Counted from the stretch's first letter, positions 37,975-47,451 are shown. The stretch is DNA of 64,000 bases from Bradyrhizobium sp. ORS 285 (GCF_900176205.1 NZ_LT859959.1:7615001-7679000); one strand, 5' to 3'. A program made the numbers and translations. The notes: a model not told the origin generated them from the sequence alone.

Positions 37975-39471
37975 ATGACACCGACCGCCGCTGCCCGCTC
38001 CAATGCGCCTGCCACCGCTAGCTTGCGCGAGCGCCTGAAAGACGCTTCGCTGCTGCGTGAGCAGTGCTACATCGACGGCGCCTGGGTCGGCACGCCGGAG
38101 CTCTCGGTCAACAATCCCGCAACGGGCGCAGAGCTTGCCAAGGTCGCGCAGCTCGGTGCCGCCGAGACGACGCAGGCGGTCGAGGCCGCGTCGCGCGCCT
38201 TTCCGTTGTGGGCCAAGCAGACCGCCAAGCAGCGCTCCAACATCTTGCGCAAATGGTTCGAGTTGATCATTGCGAACCGCGAGGACCTGGCGCTGATCCT
38301 CACCTCCGAGCAGGGCAAGCCGCTGACCGAAGCGCTCGGCGAGGTCGATATCGGCGCCGCCTATATCGAGTTCTTCGCCGAGGAGGCGCGCCGCGTCTAC
38401 GGCGAGACCATCCCGACGCAGAAGCCGGATGCGCGCCTGCTGGCGCTGAAGCAGCCGATCGGCGTCTGCGGCGCGATCACGCCGTGGAATTTTCCGAACT
38501 CCATGATCACCCGCAAGGTGTCGCCGGCACTCGCCGCCGGCTGCACCGTGGTGCTGAAGCCGGCCAATGAGACGCCGCTGTCGGCGCTGGCGCTCGCCGT
38601 GCTGGCCGAGCGCGCCGGCATCCCGAAGGGCGCGCTCAACATCATCACCGGCGATGCGCCTCCGATCGGCAAGGTGCTGTGCGAGCATCCGGCGGTGCGC
38701 TTCGTCGGCTTCACCGGCTCGACCGAGGTCGGCAAGATCCTGTATCGCCAGTCAGCCGGCACCGTGAAGAAGCTCGGCCTCGAGCTCGGCGGCAACGCGC
38801 CGTTCGTGGTGTTCGACGATGCCGATGTCGATGCCGCGGTCGAAGGCGCCATCGTCTCGAAGTACCGCAACATGGGCCAGACCTGCGTCTGCGCCAACCG
38901 CCTTTACGCGCAGGACGGCATCTACGATGCCTTCGTCGAGAGGCTCGCCGCCAAGGTTGCGGCGATGAAGATCGGCGACGGCACCGAGGCCGGCGTGACC
39001 CAGGGGCCGCTGATCAACGCGGAGGCGGTCGAGAAGGTCGAGCGCCACATCGCCGATGCGGTGAAGGGCGGTGCCAAGGTCGTCACCGGCGGCAAGCGCC
39101 ACGCGCTCGGTCGCACCTTCTTCGAGCCGACCGTGCTGCGGGACGTCAAGGCGGATGCGCTGGTCGCGCATGAGGAGACGTTCGGCCCGCTCGCGCCCGT
39201 GATCCGTTTCAAGGACGAGGCCGACGTGATCGCGATGTGCAACGCCTCGCCGTTCGGCCTGGCGTCCTACTTCTATGCCCGCGATCTCGGCCGCGTCTGG
39301 CGCGTCGCGGAAGCGCTGGAGTCCGGCATGGTCGGCGTCAACACCGGCCTGATCACCACCGAGGTGGCGCCGTTCGGCGGCGTCAAGGAGAGCGGCTTGG
39401 GGCGCGAGGGCTCACATCACGGCATCGAGGAATATCTCGAGATCAAATACGTGATGATGGCAGGGGTCTGA
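37975..39471 (+). CDS. gabD: NAD(P)-dependent succinate-semialdehyde dehydrogenase
   Basis: A 498-residue aldehyde dehydrogenase. The general base Glu is in LELGGNAPFVVF near residue 264 and the nucleophile Cys in GQTCVCANRLY near residue 303; the cofactor segment ITPWNFPNSMITRK is present. The CVC pair after GQT is the mark of GabD enzymes that oxidise succinate semialdehyde to succinate in the GABA shunt. No gabT is adjacent. It is preceded by an AGGGAGACG ribosome site. Confidence 0.92.
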   Translation: MTPTAAARSNAPATASLRERLKDASLLREQCYIDGAWVGTPELSVNNPATGAELAKVAQLGAAETTQAVEAASRAFPLWAKQTAKQRSNILRKWFELIIANREDLALILTSEQGKPLTEALGEVDIGAAYIEFFAEEARRVYGETIPTQKPDARLLALKQPIGVCGAITPWNFPNSMITRKVSPALAAGCTVVLKPANETPLSALALAVLAERAGIPKGALNIITGDAPPIGKVLCEHPAVRFVGFTGSTEVGKILYRQSAGTVKKLGLELGGNAPFVVFDDADVDAAVEGAIVSKYRNMGQTCVCANRLYAQDGIYDAFVERLAAKVAAMKIGDGTEAGVTQGPLINAEAVEKVERHIADAVKGGAKVVTGGKRHALGRTFFEPTVLRDVKADALVAHEETFGPLAPVIRFKDEADVIAMCNASPFGLASYFYARDLGRVWRVAEALESGMVGVNTGLITTEVAPFGGVKESGLGREGSHHGIEEYLEIKYVMMAGV

Positions 39472-39531
39472 TTTAACGCGTCTGAACTTAACGCCGCTGA
39501 GCTTGCGCGTCCGAGTTTCGGGCGCGCCGGC

Positions 39532-40134
39532 TCAGGCGATCTTGGGAAGCTTGTCGACCGGTACCATGTAGGACTTGTTGCCGTACTGGTAGATGACCTT
39601 GCCGCTTTTGCCGTCGTCGGTCGAGATCTGCGTCTGCTCGAACATGATGGTGTTCTTGTAGACGATCCCGGTGCCCTGGCGGGTGATGCCATTCGCGGTG
39701 ACGCTGACCTGCGCCTCTTTGCCGTTGACCGCCAACACCCGATAGTTCGCGCTCATGCCGTTCTCGCCGGAATAGCCGGCCCAACTGCCGAGGAGATTGC
39801 TCTCGCTGGCGGGAGGCGCCTGCTTCTCCAGCATCGCGGTGGCCTTGCCGCCGCCGGCCGAGAATAGCAGCACTGCGTTCTTGCCGTTCTTGGTGCCGAG
39901 CGTGACCGCGCCGAAGTCGATCGTCGAGCCGTTGACCTGGCCGATGCCGCGTTCGGTGCGGCCGTTATGGGTGTATTCCACCGTGGCCGCGGCCCCGCGG
40001 ATGTTCACGACCTTGAAGCTCACGGCCTGGCCGCTGGCGGTCCAGCTGCCTTTCCACTCGCCGAGCAGATTGCTCTGGCGGTAGACCCGCTCATTCGCGG
40101 GCGAGATCTGGTTCATGCTACTGACGGCGACCAT
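39532..40134 (-). CDS. hypothetical protein with two tandem beta-rich repeats
   Basis: About 200 residues from ATG 40134 (GCAGGTG upstream); ATG 40116 is an alternative. Two copies of a unit of about 90 residues are visible, each beginning SNLLG(E/S)WxG and sharing an IRG/VNGKxAxVxxTxNGxTRxGxG pattern. Short alternating strands suggest a beta-barrel or sandwich, loosely like lipocalin or avidin folds. No signal peptide is evident. It may be a secreted or polysaccharide-binding protein, but I do not recognise the family. Confidence 0.65.
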   Translation of the reverse strand: MVAVSSMNQISPANERVYRQSNLLGEWKGSWTASGQAVSFKVVNIRGAAATVEYTHNGRTERGIGQVNGSTIDFGAVTLGTKNGKNAVLLFSAGGGKATAMLEKQAPPASESNLLGSWAGYSGENGMSANYRVLAVNGKEAQVSVTANGITRQGTGIVYKNTIMFEQTQISTDDGKSGKVIYQYGNKSYMVPVDKLPKIA

Positions 40135-40303
40135 GTGCACCTGCAAGCGGCTGGTCAGATCATTTCAATCTGTGTCTGATCATGACGACTCTCCGCAGGT
40201 AGGCCGTCGGAGTTAACGATTGGTGAATCGGCCGATCGGCCGCGCCTTTTGCGCGCCGCGACCGATCGTCTCGGTCCGGCGGCTTCGCCCGCTCAGCCCC
40301 GGG

Positions 40304-42508
40304 CTACCGTCGCAGCACGGCAATGGTGCGGTTGGCGAAGTTCAGCCGCTCCGCCATGATCGTCATGAAATAGGTCAGCAGCTTCTGCGCCAGCGCAGGG
40401 TGCTCGCGCGAGATGGCTTCGAATTGCGCGATCGTGAGCTCGTAGAGCACGCTGTCGGTCTCGGCCTGGATCGTCGCGCTGCGCGGGGTCTGTGCGACCA
40501 GGCCCATCTCCCCGATCGTCGTGTAGCGGCCGAGGCTGCGCACCCGGGTGCTGCCGCCCTGCTCGGCCGGCACCATGATCCCGACGCGGCCGTCGAGGAT
40601 GAAATGCATCGAGGCGGCCGGCTCGCCGGCGCGCACCACCGTGGTGCCGGCGCCGACGTCGAGCCTGATGCAGCGCGCCATCAGCTCGCCGGCCTCGGCC
40701 TCGCTGCCGAGAATGTGCGTGAGCCAGTCGCGCAGCGACGCCTCGTCCTCCGCATGCTCGTGGTGACGCGTGATGATCGCGTTCTCGCACCATTCCAAGG
40801 CATGATCGAGCTCGGGCGCGATCAGCACGTCCTTGCTGATGAACTCGCTGGCGCGCAAGGTGCGCTCGACGGAACGGGGCATGTGGACCAGCACCAGCTT
40901 GACGTCGCGCTCCAGCGCCAGCCGCTTGATCTGCGCGAAGCTGTAGGCAGCCGATGAATCGATGCCGGTGACGAGCTTGAAATCGAAGATCAGGAAGCGG
41001 CATTCCGGGCGGCGCGCCAGCAGCAGCTTGACCTGCTGGTACAGCCGGTTCGCCGAGCCGAAGAACAAATAGCTCTGCAGGCAGAGCCCCTGGATCTCGC
41101 GGCCCTGCGCCATCAGCAGCGCCTGATGGTCGCGCGAGCGATCGAGCGAGGAGCGATATTCGCTGCCGTCGAAGCCGTATTTGACGGCGCTGACGCGCGA
41201 GGCGCTCAGTGCGAAGGCGGCGCAGCCGATGACGACGCCGATCAGGATCCCCGCGATGAAGCCCCATTGCAGGATGATGGCGATGATCAGCAGCAGCGAG
41301 GCGTAATCGGTCTTCGACAGCCGCCGTCGCGACTGCACGGCCCATTTGTGCAGCGTGTCGGCGCCGAGATAGAGCAGGAGGCCGCCTAGCACGAATTTCG
41401 GCATGTAGCCGAGCAGCGGCTGCGACAACGCCAGCATCAGGACCGAGACGGCGGCGACGGTGAGGCCGGAGAGTCGCCCGGTGCCGCCGGCCTTCACGTT
41501 GAGCGCGGTGCGGCTAATCGAGATGCAGCCGGTGTAGCCGCCGAGCACGCCGGCGAGCGCATTGGCGACGCCGGTGACCGCGAGCTCGCGCTCGACATCG
41601 GCCTCGTGATGGGTGGCGACCTCGATCCCCGCCGTATTGAACAAGGTGCTGGCGGCGGTGACGAAGATCACGGCGACGATGTTGCCGGATAGATCGGACA
41701 GCGCCGCCCACGGATAGTTGCCGAGCGCATCGGCCGTCCAGGGCCACACCAGCGCGACCTGCGGCGGCGGCAGGAACGTCCAGCCCATCGCCTGCGCCGC
41801 GACCGGCGTGATACCGCACAGCCAGAAGCCGAGATGCGCCGCGATCGTGCCGCTCACCAGGATGACCGGCAGGCCGAACGGATTCCGAGACCGGTGCCAT
41901 GTCAGATACAGCAGCACTGCCATCGCCGCGGCGGCGGCGAGCTCATAGCCGGTCTGCGCATTGACGAAGGCGGGCAAGGTCGAGAGCTGCAGGCGGTGCC
42001 CGGTGATCACCCCGATTGCGCCAATCACGATCAGCGCGCCGGTGGCGCCGAGGAAGCCGCCGACCACGGGATAGGGCACGTAGCGGATCATGCGTCCGAG
42101 CCGGCTGATGCCGCATCCCCACAGCACGAGGCCGGTGACGAGACTGGTCAGGCCGAGGGTGATGACGACCGGCATGAACGGCGACGCGCCGGGGTCAGTG
42201 GCGATGATGCGCTCCGCCAGCGACGCCGCCAGGATGGCCGTCACGGCGGCGGTCGAGCTGTCGGGCGCGCCGATCGCAAACGGCAGCGAGCTGCCGAGCC
42301 CGAGCACCAGCGCCATCACGGCCGACACCATGAAGGTGATGCCGATGCCCTGCCCGAGATAGGCTCCGAGCGGTCCGGCGAAGATCAGCAGCGAATAGGA
42401 CAGGCCGTAGGTGATGGTCAGGACGCTGGCGGCGGCGCCGCCGAAAATGTCGTCGAGGCCGCGTCGCGTGAAGGGATCGGCGCGGCCGGCAGTCAGGGTT
42501 CTACTCAC
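40304..42508 (-). CDS. SulP-type anion transporter fused to STAS and cyclic-nucleotide-binding domains
   Basis: A 734-residue fusion. Residues about 20-420 form a SLC26/SulP membrane domain with 10-14 hydrophobic segments (YGLSYSLLIFAGPLGAYLGQG, GVLGGYTGCISISRTALNVKAGGTGRLSG). Residues about 450-560 form a STAS domain (FDFKLVTGIDSSAAYSFAQIKRLA). Residues about 595-725 form a Crp-type nucleotide-binding domain (GEPAASMHFILDGRVGI, LGRYTTIGEMGLVAQTPRSATIQAE). The fusion suggests anion or bicarbonate uptake gated by cAMP or cGMP. The ion is unknown. Confidence 0.88.
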   Translation of the reverse strand: MSRTLTAGRADPFTRRGLDDIFGGAAASVLTITYGLSYSLLIFAGPLGAYLGQGIGITFMVSAVMALVLGLGSSLPFAIGAPDSSTAAVTAILAASLAERIIATDPGASPFMPVVITLGLTSLVTGLVLWGCGISRLGRMIRYVPYPVVGGFLGATGALIVIGAIGVITGHRLQLSTLPAFVNAQTGYELAAAAAMAVLLYLTWHRSRNPFGLPVILVSGTIAAHLGFWLCGITPVAAQAMGWTFLPPPQVALVWPWTADALGNYPWAALSDLSGNIVAVIFVTAASTLFNTAGIEVATHHEADVERELAVTGVANALAGVLGGYTGCISISRTALNVKAGGTGRLSGLTVAAVSVLMLALSQPLLGYMPKFVLGGLLLYLGADTLHKWAVQSRRRLSKTDYASLLLIIAIILQWGFIAGILIGVVIGCAAFALSASRVSAVKYGFDGSEYRSSLDRSRDHQALLMAQGREIQGLCLQSYLFFGSANRLYQQVKLLLARRPECRFLIFDFKLVTGIDSSAAYSFAQIKRLALERDVKLVLVHMPRSVERTLRASEFISKDVLIAPELDHALEWCENAIITRHHEHAEDEASLRDWLTHILGSEAEAGELMARCIRLDVGAGTTVVRAGEPAASMHFILDGRVGIMVPAEQGGSTRVRSLGRYTTIGEMGLVAQTPRSATIQAETDSVLYELTIAQFEAISREHPALAQKLLTYFMTIMAERLNFANRTIAVLRR

Positions 42509-42673
42509 GTCAATATGCCTCTAATCAATGGCTCACTCGTAGGCCGGCGTGCGCGTCACGCAAGTGGAATTTTGTGACATGCACGTCGTTCTCGATGGCG
42601 TGCGATGCCGCTTGCGGCCAGGCGATCCTTCGTTGAAGATGCATCGATCTCACAACGACACCTTGGAGTGTGG

Positions 42674-43360
42674 ATGCAGGTTTCGGCAGCGGCGATCACA
42701 CGCGTCGGCTCCCTCGCCGAAGCCGAGGCGCGGCGGCTCGATGCCGACGGCTATCTGCTGCTGCGCGGCGCGATCCCGACGGACTGGCTGCAGCCGCTGC
42801 GCGACGCGTTCGAGGCAGGGACGGTGCCCTCGGAACAATGGCCGGTGCCGCGCGGTCGCGACTGGCGCCACGCGATGGTCGATCTCGACCCGACGGTGCA
42901 GCGCGTCTGCCGGCTGCCTCTGATGCTATCAGCGGTATCTCACATCCTGAAGGCGCCGTTCTTCCTTGGCCAGGTCGAGGGCCGCGAGCCGCTCGCCGAT
43001 GGTGGTCAGCAGCCGCTGCATCGCGATGGCGTCGACCGGCTCCGCACCGACGCGGTCTCGGCGCTGGCCTTTCTCGATGGCTTCGGCCCCGACAATGGCG
43101 CCACACAGGTGGCGCCTGGGACGCATCGCCTAGATACGAATGATGCGCAGGCGAGGCCCTTCGTCACCACGGGCGAGGCCGGCGACATCCTGTTGTTCGA
43201 CGTCAACCTGCTGCACGGCGCGACGCGCAACCGCAGCGGCGCGCGCCGCCGCTCGCTGCTGATCACCTACGCTGTCTCCACACAGCAGGACGAATGGCGC
43301 CGGACCCGCGCCTTGCGCGCAGTGCGCATGGACCAGGACGAGATCTTCGCCGTGGCGTAG
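42674..43360 (+). CDS. phytanoyl-CoA dioxygenase family protein
   Basis: A 228-residue Fe(II)/2-oxoglutarate-dependent oxygenase of the PhyH group. ATG 42674 has GGAG upstream. The iron ligands can be placed in PLHRDG (His, Asp) and [11 protein letters not shown] (second His and the 2-oxoglutarate-binding Arg), with the double-stranded beta-helix in between ([11 protein letters not shown]). The substrate is unknown. It is followed 57 bases later by a GST gene on the same strand. Confidence 0.83.
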   Translation: MQVSAAAITRVGSLAEAEARRLDADGYLLLRGAIPTDWLQPLRDAFEAGTVPSEQWPVPRGRDWRHAMVDLDPTVQRVCRLPLMLSAVSHILKAPFFLGQVEGREPLADGGQQPLHRDGVDRLRTDAVSALAFLDGFGPDNGATQVAPGTHRLDTNDAQARPFVTTGEAGDILLFDVNLLHGATRNRSGARRRSLLITYAVSTQQDEWRRTRALRAVRMDQDEIFAVA

Positions 43361-43417
43361 CCGCGCCGTCGCGCCGTCCGCGCGCTGCTCTCAGCCAGTC
43401 ACCCGGAGAGAACGCCC

Positions 43418-44047
43418 ATGAAGCTGTACGATTCGCCCACCGCGCCAAGCCCGCGCCGCGTGCGCATCTTCCTCGCCGAGAAGGGCGTCACGATTCCCAT
43501 CGTCCAGCTCGACCTGCGCGCCGGCGAGCAGTTTCAGCCGGAGTTTCGCGCGCTCAATCCGCAATGCACCGTTCCGGTCCTGCAGCTCGACAGCGGCGCC
43601 GCCATCACCGACATCATCGCGATCTGCCGCTACATCGAGGAGCTGCATCCCGAGCCTGCCCTGATGGGACGCGACGCGGAAGAGCGTGCCCTCATCGAAT
43701 GCTGGGTGCGGCGGATCGAATGGGACGGCATTCATGCCATTCAGGAAGCGTTCCGCAACAGCATGCCGGGGCTCGAGCACCGCGCGCTGCCGGGCCCGCT
43801 GCCGCTCGACCAGATCCCGGCGCTCGCCGAGCGCGGCCGTCTGCGCGCCGCGCACTACTTCGCGTGGCTCGACGGCCGGCTGGCCGATCACGCCTTCGTC
43901 TGCGGCAAGGCTTTCACGATCGCCGACATCAGCGCGATGGTGACGGTCGACTTCGCCACTCGTGCCAAGCTCGATCCGCCGGATCATCTCCGTCATATCA
44001 AGCGGTGGTACGGCGACGTGTCGAGCCGCCCGAGTGCAAGAGCCTAG
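43418..44047 (+). CDS. glutathione S-transferase family protein
   Basis: A 209-residue GST. The thioredoxin-like N-terminal domain (1-80) has the SPxPRRVRI start typical of bacterial GSTs with a Ser/Thr region near residue 9, cis-Pro in CTVPVLQLDSG and IEELHPEPALMG at its end. A helical C-terminal domain follows with the FTIADI N-capping motif near residue 167. It conjugates glutathione to electrophiles or acts as a ligandin. Just downstream of the PhyH gene. Confidence 0.88.
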   Translation: MKLYDSPTAPSPRRVRIFLAEKGVTIPIVQLDLRAGEQFQPEFRALNPQCTVPVLQLDSGAAITDIIAICRYIEELHPEPALMGRDAEERALIECWVRRIEWDGIHAIQEAFRNSMPGLEHRALPGPLPLDQIPALAERGRLRAAHYFAWLDGRLADHAFVCGKAFTIADISAMVTVDFATRAKLDPPDHLRHIKRWYGDVSSRPSARA

Positions 44048-44074
44048 GCCGGCCGGAGCGACCGAGATGCGTTC

Positions 44075-44473
44075 TCAGCGTGATCCGAAGCGCTGCCTCG
44101 CCGCGTCGCTCACAGGCGTATACAGGCTGACGATCGTGCCTTCGGGGTCGCGGAACTGCGCGGCGCGATTGCCCCAGGGCATCGTCTTCGGTGCGTGCAC
44201 CACCTCGACCTCGTCCTTCAGCCGCGCGAAATCGCCATCGACGTCATCGACCTGAAACTCCAGAATGGCGCTGCGATTGGCGCCCGGCTCCACGCTACCC
44301 TCCTTGAACAGCGCGACGGTCTCGGCGCTGCCGATCGCAAGCGTCGCGCGCGACGTCACGATCTCGGCGAACACGGGCGCCAGCCAATCGGCCTTCTGCT
44401 GGGTGACCTTTTCGTAGAAGCTGACGACGCCCTTGATGTCAGCCGCCACCAGGCGGGTCGATGCGAACTTCAT
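44075..44473 (-). CDS. VOC family (glyoxalase/bleomycin resistance) protein
   Basis: A 132-residue protein of two beta-alpha-beta-beta-beta units: SFYEKVTQQKADW and FARLKDEVEVVHAPKTMPWGNRAAQFRDPEGTIVSLY. The DPEGxxVxLY end is typical of VOC proteins. Metal ligands are only partly clear, with a Glu candidate in the first unit. Function could be glyoxalase-like, dioxygenase-like or drug binding. It is convergent with the GST gene, 27 bases away. Confidence 0.82.
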   Translation of the reverse strand: MKFASTRLVAADIKGVVSFYEKVTQQKADWLAPVFAEIVTSRATLAIGSAETVALFKEGSVEPGANRSAILEFQVDDVDGDFARLKDEVEVVHAPKTMPWGNRAAQFRDPEGTIVSLYTPVSDAARQRFGSR

Positions 44474-44562
44474 GACGATTTCCCTTGCGTTCGAAGATCC
44501 GTGACCGCCCCCTACCGCAAGGCTGCTGCCAGGCTTGTGTCAGCAGTGATGACCGTCCGCCC

Positions 44563-45651
44563 TTACCCCGCAAGCTTCGCCAACCCCTCCCAATCGAATG
44601 TGATGCCATGCCCTGGCCGCGTCGGTGCCTGCGCCATGCCGTTCTCCAGCACCAGCGGATGTTCGATGTAGCGGTCGAGGCCGAAGCCGTGGGCTTCGAG
44701 GAAGGACCGGTTCGGGCAGGCCGCGAGCAGGTGCACGGTGATGTCGTGCGCGCCATGGCTGGTGACCGGCAGGTTGAACGCTTCCGCCAGCCGCGCGATC
44801 TTCATGAAGGCGCTGACGCCGCCGCAATTGGTGACGTCGGGCTCGGGATAGGACACCGCGCCGGCACTGATGTAGTTCTTGAAATCCCACAGCGAGCGCA
44901 AGTTCTCGCCGGCGGCGATCGGCACGCCGCCTGCTGCCAGAATCCGCGCGTGCCCCGCGATGTCGTCGGGAATGGTCGGCTCCTCCAGCCAGGTCAGATC
45001 GAACGGCTGCAACGCCCGCGCGGCGCGGATCGCCTCCTCCACGGTCCACTTCATGTTGGCGTCCGCCATCAGCGGAAAGCCGTCGCCGAGGTGCTGCCGC
45101 ATCGCCTTGACGCGCCCGATGTCGGCGCCGAGATCGGGCCGGCCGACCTTCATCTTGATGGCGCGGAAGCCGCGGGCGAGGTTGTCGTCGGTCTGCTGCA
45201 ACAGGGCATCGACGGAGAGATCGAGATCGATGCCGCCGGCATAGCAGGGCACGCGCGCATCGAAGCCGCCGAGCAGTCGGAACAGCGGCAAGCCCGCCCG
45301 CCGCGCTTTCAGGTCCCACAGCGCGATGTCGAGCGCCGACAGCGCCAGCACGACCGGGCCGCCGCGCCCGCCATAATGCAGGCCCCACCACACCCGATGC
45401 CAGATCGCCTCGGTATCGTCGGCCTCCTGGCCCACGACGAGATCGGGGATCTCGCGCCTGACGATGTCGGCGACGGCGGTGCCGTTGCGTCCAACCGTGT
45501 AGGTATAGCCGACCCCCTCGGCGCCGTCGGCGTCGCGCACGCGGCAGGTGATCAGCTCGAACGCCGTCATCGCGCCATGGGTGCTGTCCGTCAGCGTCAC
45601 GCTGAGTGGAATGCGATACAGGCCGGTGTCGATCGTGGTGATCTCTGCCAT
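44563..45651 (-). CDS. mandelate racemase/muconate lactonizing enzyme family protein
   Basis: A 362-residue enolase-superfamily protein. The N-terminal cap (1-125) precedes a beta-barrel with the KxK-type catalytic motif KMKVG near residue 167, metal ligands in MADANMKW (Asp), WLEEP (Glu) and AAGENL (Glu), and a late His in TSHGAHDITVHLLAA. This matches the mandelate racemase subgroup (acid-sugar dehydratases and racemases). The exact acid sugar cannot be assigned. Confidence 0.88.
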   Translation of the reverse strand: MAEITTIDTGLYRIPLSVTLTDSTHGAMTAFELITCRVRDADGAEGVGYTYTVGRNGTAVADIVRREIPDLVVGQEADDTEAIWHRVWWGLHYGGRGGPVVLALSALDIALWDLKARRAGLPLFRLLGGFDARVPCYAGGIDLDLSVDALLQQTDDNLARGFRAIKMKVGRPDLGADIGRVKAMRQHLGDGFPLMADANMKWTVEEAIRAARALQPFDLTWLEEPTIPDDIAGHARILAAGGVPIAAGENLRSLWDFKNYISAGAVSYPEPDVTNCGGVSAFMKIARLAEAFNLPVTSHGAHDITVHLLAACPNRSFLEAHGFGLDRYIEHPLVLENGMAQAPTRPGHGITFDWEGLAKLAG

Positions 45652-45783
45652 CGCGCGGTTCCTTCCCTGGATTTTTGCCGAAGGTTATGCTCGTGCTGGG
45701 CCGACGGCAATTGCGAACGACGCATGGCGGATGCGAGCGGGGCTTCGATAGCGATCGGCGCCCCCCGGATGTGGTGAGAGTGC

Positions 45784-46647
45784 ATGACGGGAGATCGTGA
45801 CATCCTGGCCCTCAGCGACCTCGATGGCTCTGACATCCTGGGCATGCTGGTGCGCGCGCAGGAGCTCGGCGCGTGCTGGCAGGCGCGCGCGATGCCGCAA
45901 GCCCTCACAGGCCGGCGCATCGCGCTCGTGGTCGACGATGGCGGCTGGCGCAACACCACCGCCTTCGATCTCGGCGTGCAGGCGATGGGCGGCGTCTGCG
46001 TGCACGCGCCGCTCCGCCTCAACGCCACGGAGGCGGTCGAGGATCTCGCCGCCTATCTCGACAACTGGTTCGATGCGGTGGTCTGCCGCACGCCCGAGCT
46101 CGAGATGCTCTATGCCTTGTCGCACTGGGCGCAGGCGCCGGTGGTCAACGCGCGCACGCGGCAGAACCATCCTTGCGAGACGCTCGGCGATCTCGCCTTC
46201 CTGTGGCATCGCCGCGGCGCGATCGAGGGATTGAAGTTCGCCGTGGTCGCGCCGGCCGCGAACATCCTGGGCTCGTGGATCGAGGCCGCGCAGGTGCTTC
46301 CGATCGACGTGGTCCAGGTCTATCCGGCGCGATGGCATGCGCAGGGCGAGTCACCGCGCTTTCACGTCACGACCGATCTCGCCGCCTTGCAGGACGCCGA
46401 CGTGATCATCACGGATTGCTGGCCGAGCGACGACGAAGCCGATGCGTTAGAGGACTATCAGATCACGGCCGCGCTCCTGGACGGTCTCCGGCCGGATCTG
46501 GAGTTCCTGCCCTGCCCGCCCGTGACCCGGGGGCACGAGGTCTCCGAGGACGCGATGCGGCATCCCGCCTGTCGCGCGGCGCAAGCCAAGGCGTTTCTGC
46601 TTCACGCACAGAATGCCGCGCTCGAATGGGTGTTCGGCATGCCCTGA
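45784..46647 (+). CDS. divergent ornithine carbamoyltransferase homologue
   Basis: A 287-residue ATCase/OTCase-fold protein. The HPCETLGDL segment (His129) and the late CPPVTRGHEVS segment match OTCase landmarks (HPxQxLaDL and HCLPxxRGxEV). The carbamoyl-phosphate loop STRTR is replaced by GGWRNTT (53-59), the SMG ornithine loop by SDD (215-217), Gln by Glu132 and His of HCLP by Pro243. It is therefore a homologue whose substrate, or activity, has changed. No arg gene is nearby. It sits divergent from the MR/MLE gene. Confidence 0.8.
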   Translation: MTGDRDILALSDLDGSDILGMLVRAQELGACWQARAMPQALTGRRIALVVDDGGWRNTTAFDLGVQAMGGVCVHAPLRLNATEAVEDLAAYLDNWFDAVVCRTPELEMLYALSHWAQAPVVNARTRQNHPCETLGDLAFLWHRRGAIEGLKFAVVAPAANILGSWIEAAQVLPIDVVQVYPARWHAQGESPRFHVTTDLAALQDADVIITDCWPSDDEADALEDYQITAALLDGLRPDLEFLPCPPVTRGHEVSEDAMRHPACRAAQAKAFLLHAQNAALEWVFGMP

Positions 46648-46761
46648 GGCAAGGGCAGAAGCGCCTGTGACGTACGACAGGAACGTTCGCGTGTGGCCCG
46701 GCTTGCCCCGGAGATCTGTCATCCAGATGACGTTTGGGGGAACAGTTCACCGGAGATCCTC

Positions 46762-47451
46762 ATGGAGAACCGCCTGCTCGCCCGTGTTCCCGCCGAGGAG
46801 TTCGCGTTTCTACGGCCACATCTGCAGAAGACGCATTTGAACTACATGCAGATCTTGTCGGAGCCGGACGAGCCGATCACGCAGATCTACTTCCCGATCA
46901 ACGGCGTCCTGTCGATGGTCAACGAGCCTGACGACGGCGACATCGTCGAGTTCGCCACCGTCGGCAATGAAGGCATGGCCGGGGTGCCGATCCTGCTCGG
47001 CAGTCCGACGATGCCGAGCCGCGTGCTGGTGCAGGTGCCGGGCTCCGGCCTGCGCATGGGCGCGGCCGAGCTGCTGACCGAGCTGAAGCGCATGCCGGTG
47101 TTTCACGTGCGGCTGATGCGTTACGTGATGGCGCTCTTGAACCAGGTCGCGCAGTCGGCGTCGTGCAATCGGCTGCATCCCGTGCAGGAGCGGTGCGCGC
47201 GCTGGCTGCTTCAAACCCATGATCGCGTCGAGGGCGAAAGCTTCATGCTGACCCAGGAGTTTCTCAGCCAGATGCTCGGCGTCCACCGGCCGACCGTGAC
47301 GATCGCCGCGCGCATGCTGCAGCAGGCCGGCCTCATCCGCTACCATCGCGGCCAGGTCGAGGTTCTCGACCGGGATGGTCTGCAAGCCGCAGCATGTCCC
47401 TGCTACCGCCTGATTGATGACCAGTATCGGCGACTGCTGGAACAGGACTGA
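46762..47451 (+). CDS. Crp/Fnr-family transcriptional regulator
   Basis: A 229-residue regulator. ATG 46762 has CGGAGATC upstream. The N-terminal beta-roll (about 10-130) has ITQIYFPINGVLSMV and VEFATVGNEGMAGVPILLG but no clear cAMP-binding Arg, so the ligand may be absent or different. The C-terminal winged helix (about 150-215) has LTQEFLSQMLGVHRPTVTIAARMLQQAGLIRY. There are no Fnr-type cysteine clusters in the N-terminus. Its target is unknown; an 84-residue antisense gene overlaps its 3' end. Confidence 0.88.
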   Translation: MENRLLARVPAEEFAFLRPHLQKTHLNYMQILSEPDEPITQIYFPINGVLSMVNEPDDGDIVEFATVGNEGMAGVPILLGSPTMPSRVLVQVPGSGLRMGAAELLTELKRMPVFHVRLMRYVMALLNQVAQSASCNRLHPVQERCARWLLQTHDRVEGESFMLTQEFLSQMLGVHRPTVTIAARMLQQAGLIRYHRGQVEVLDRDGLQAAACPCYRLIDDQYRRLLEQD

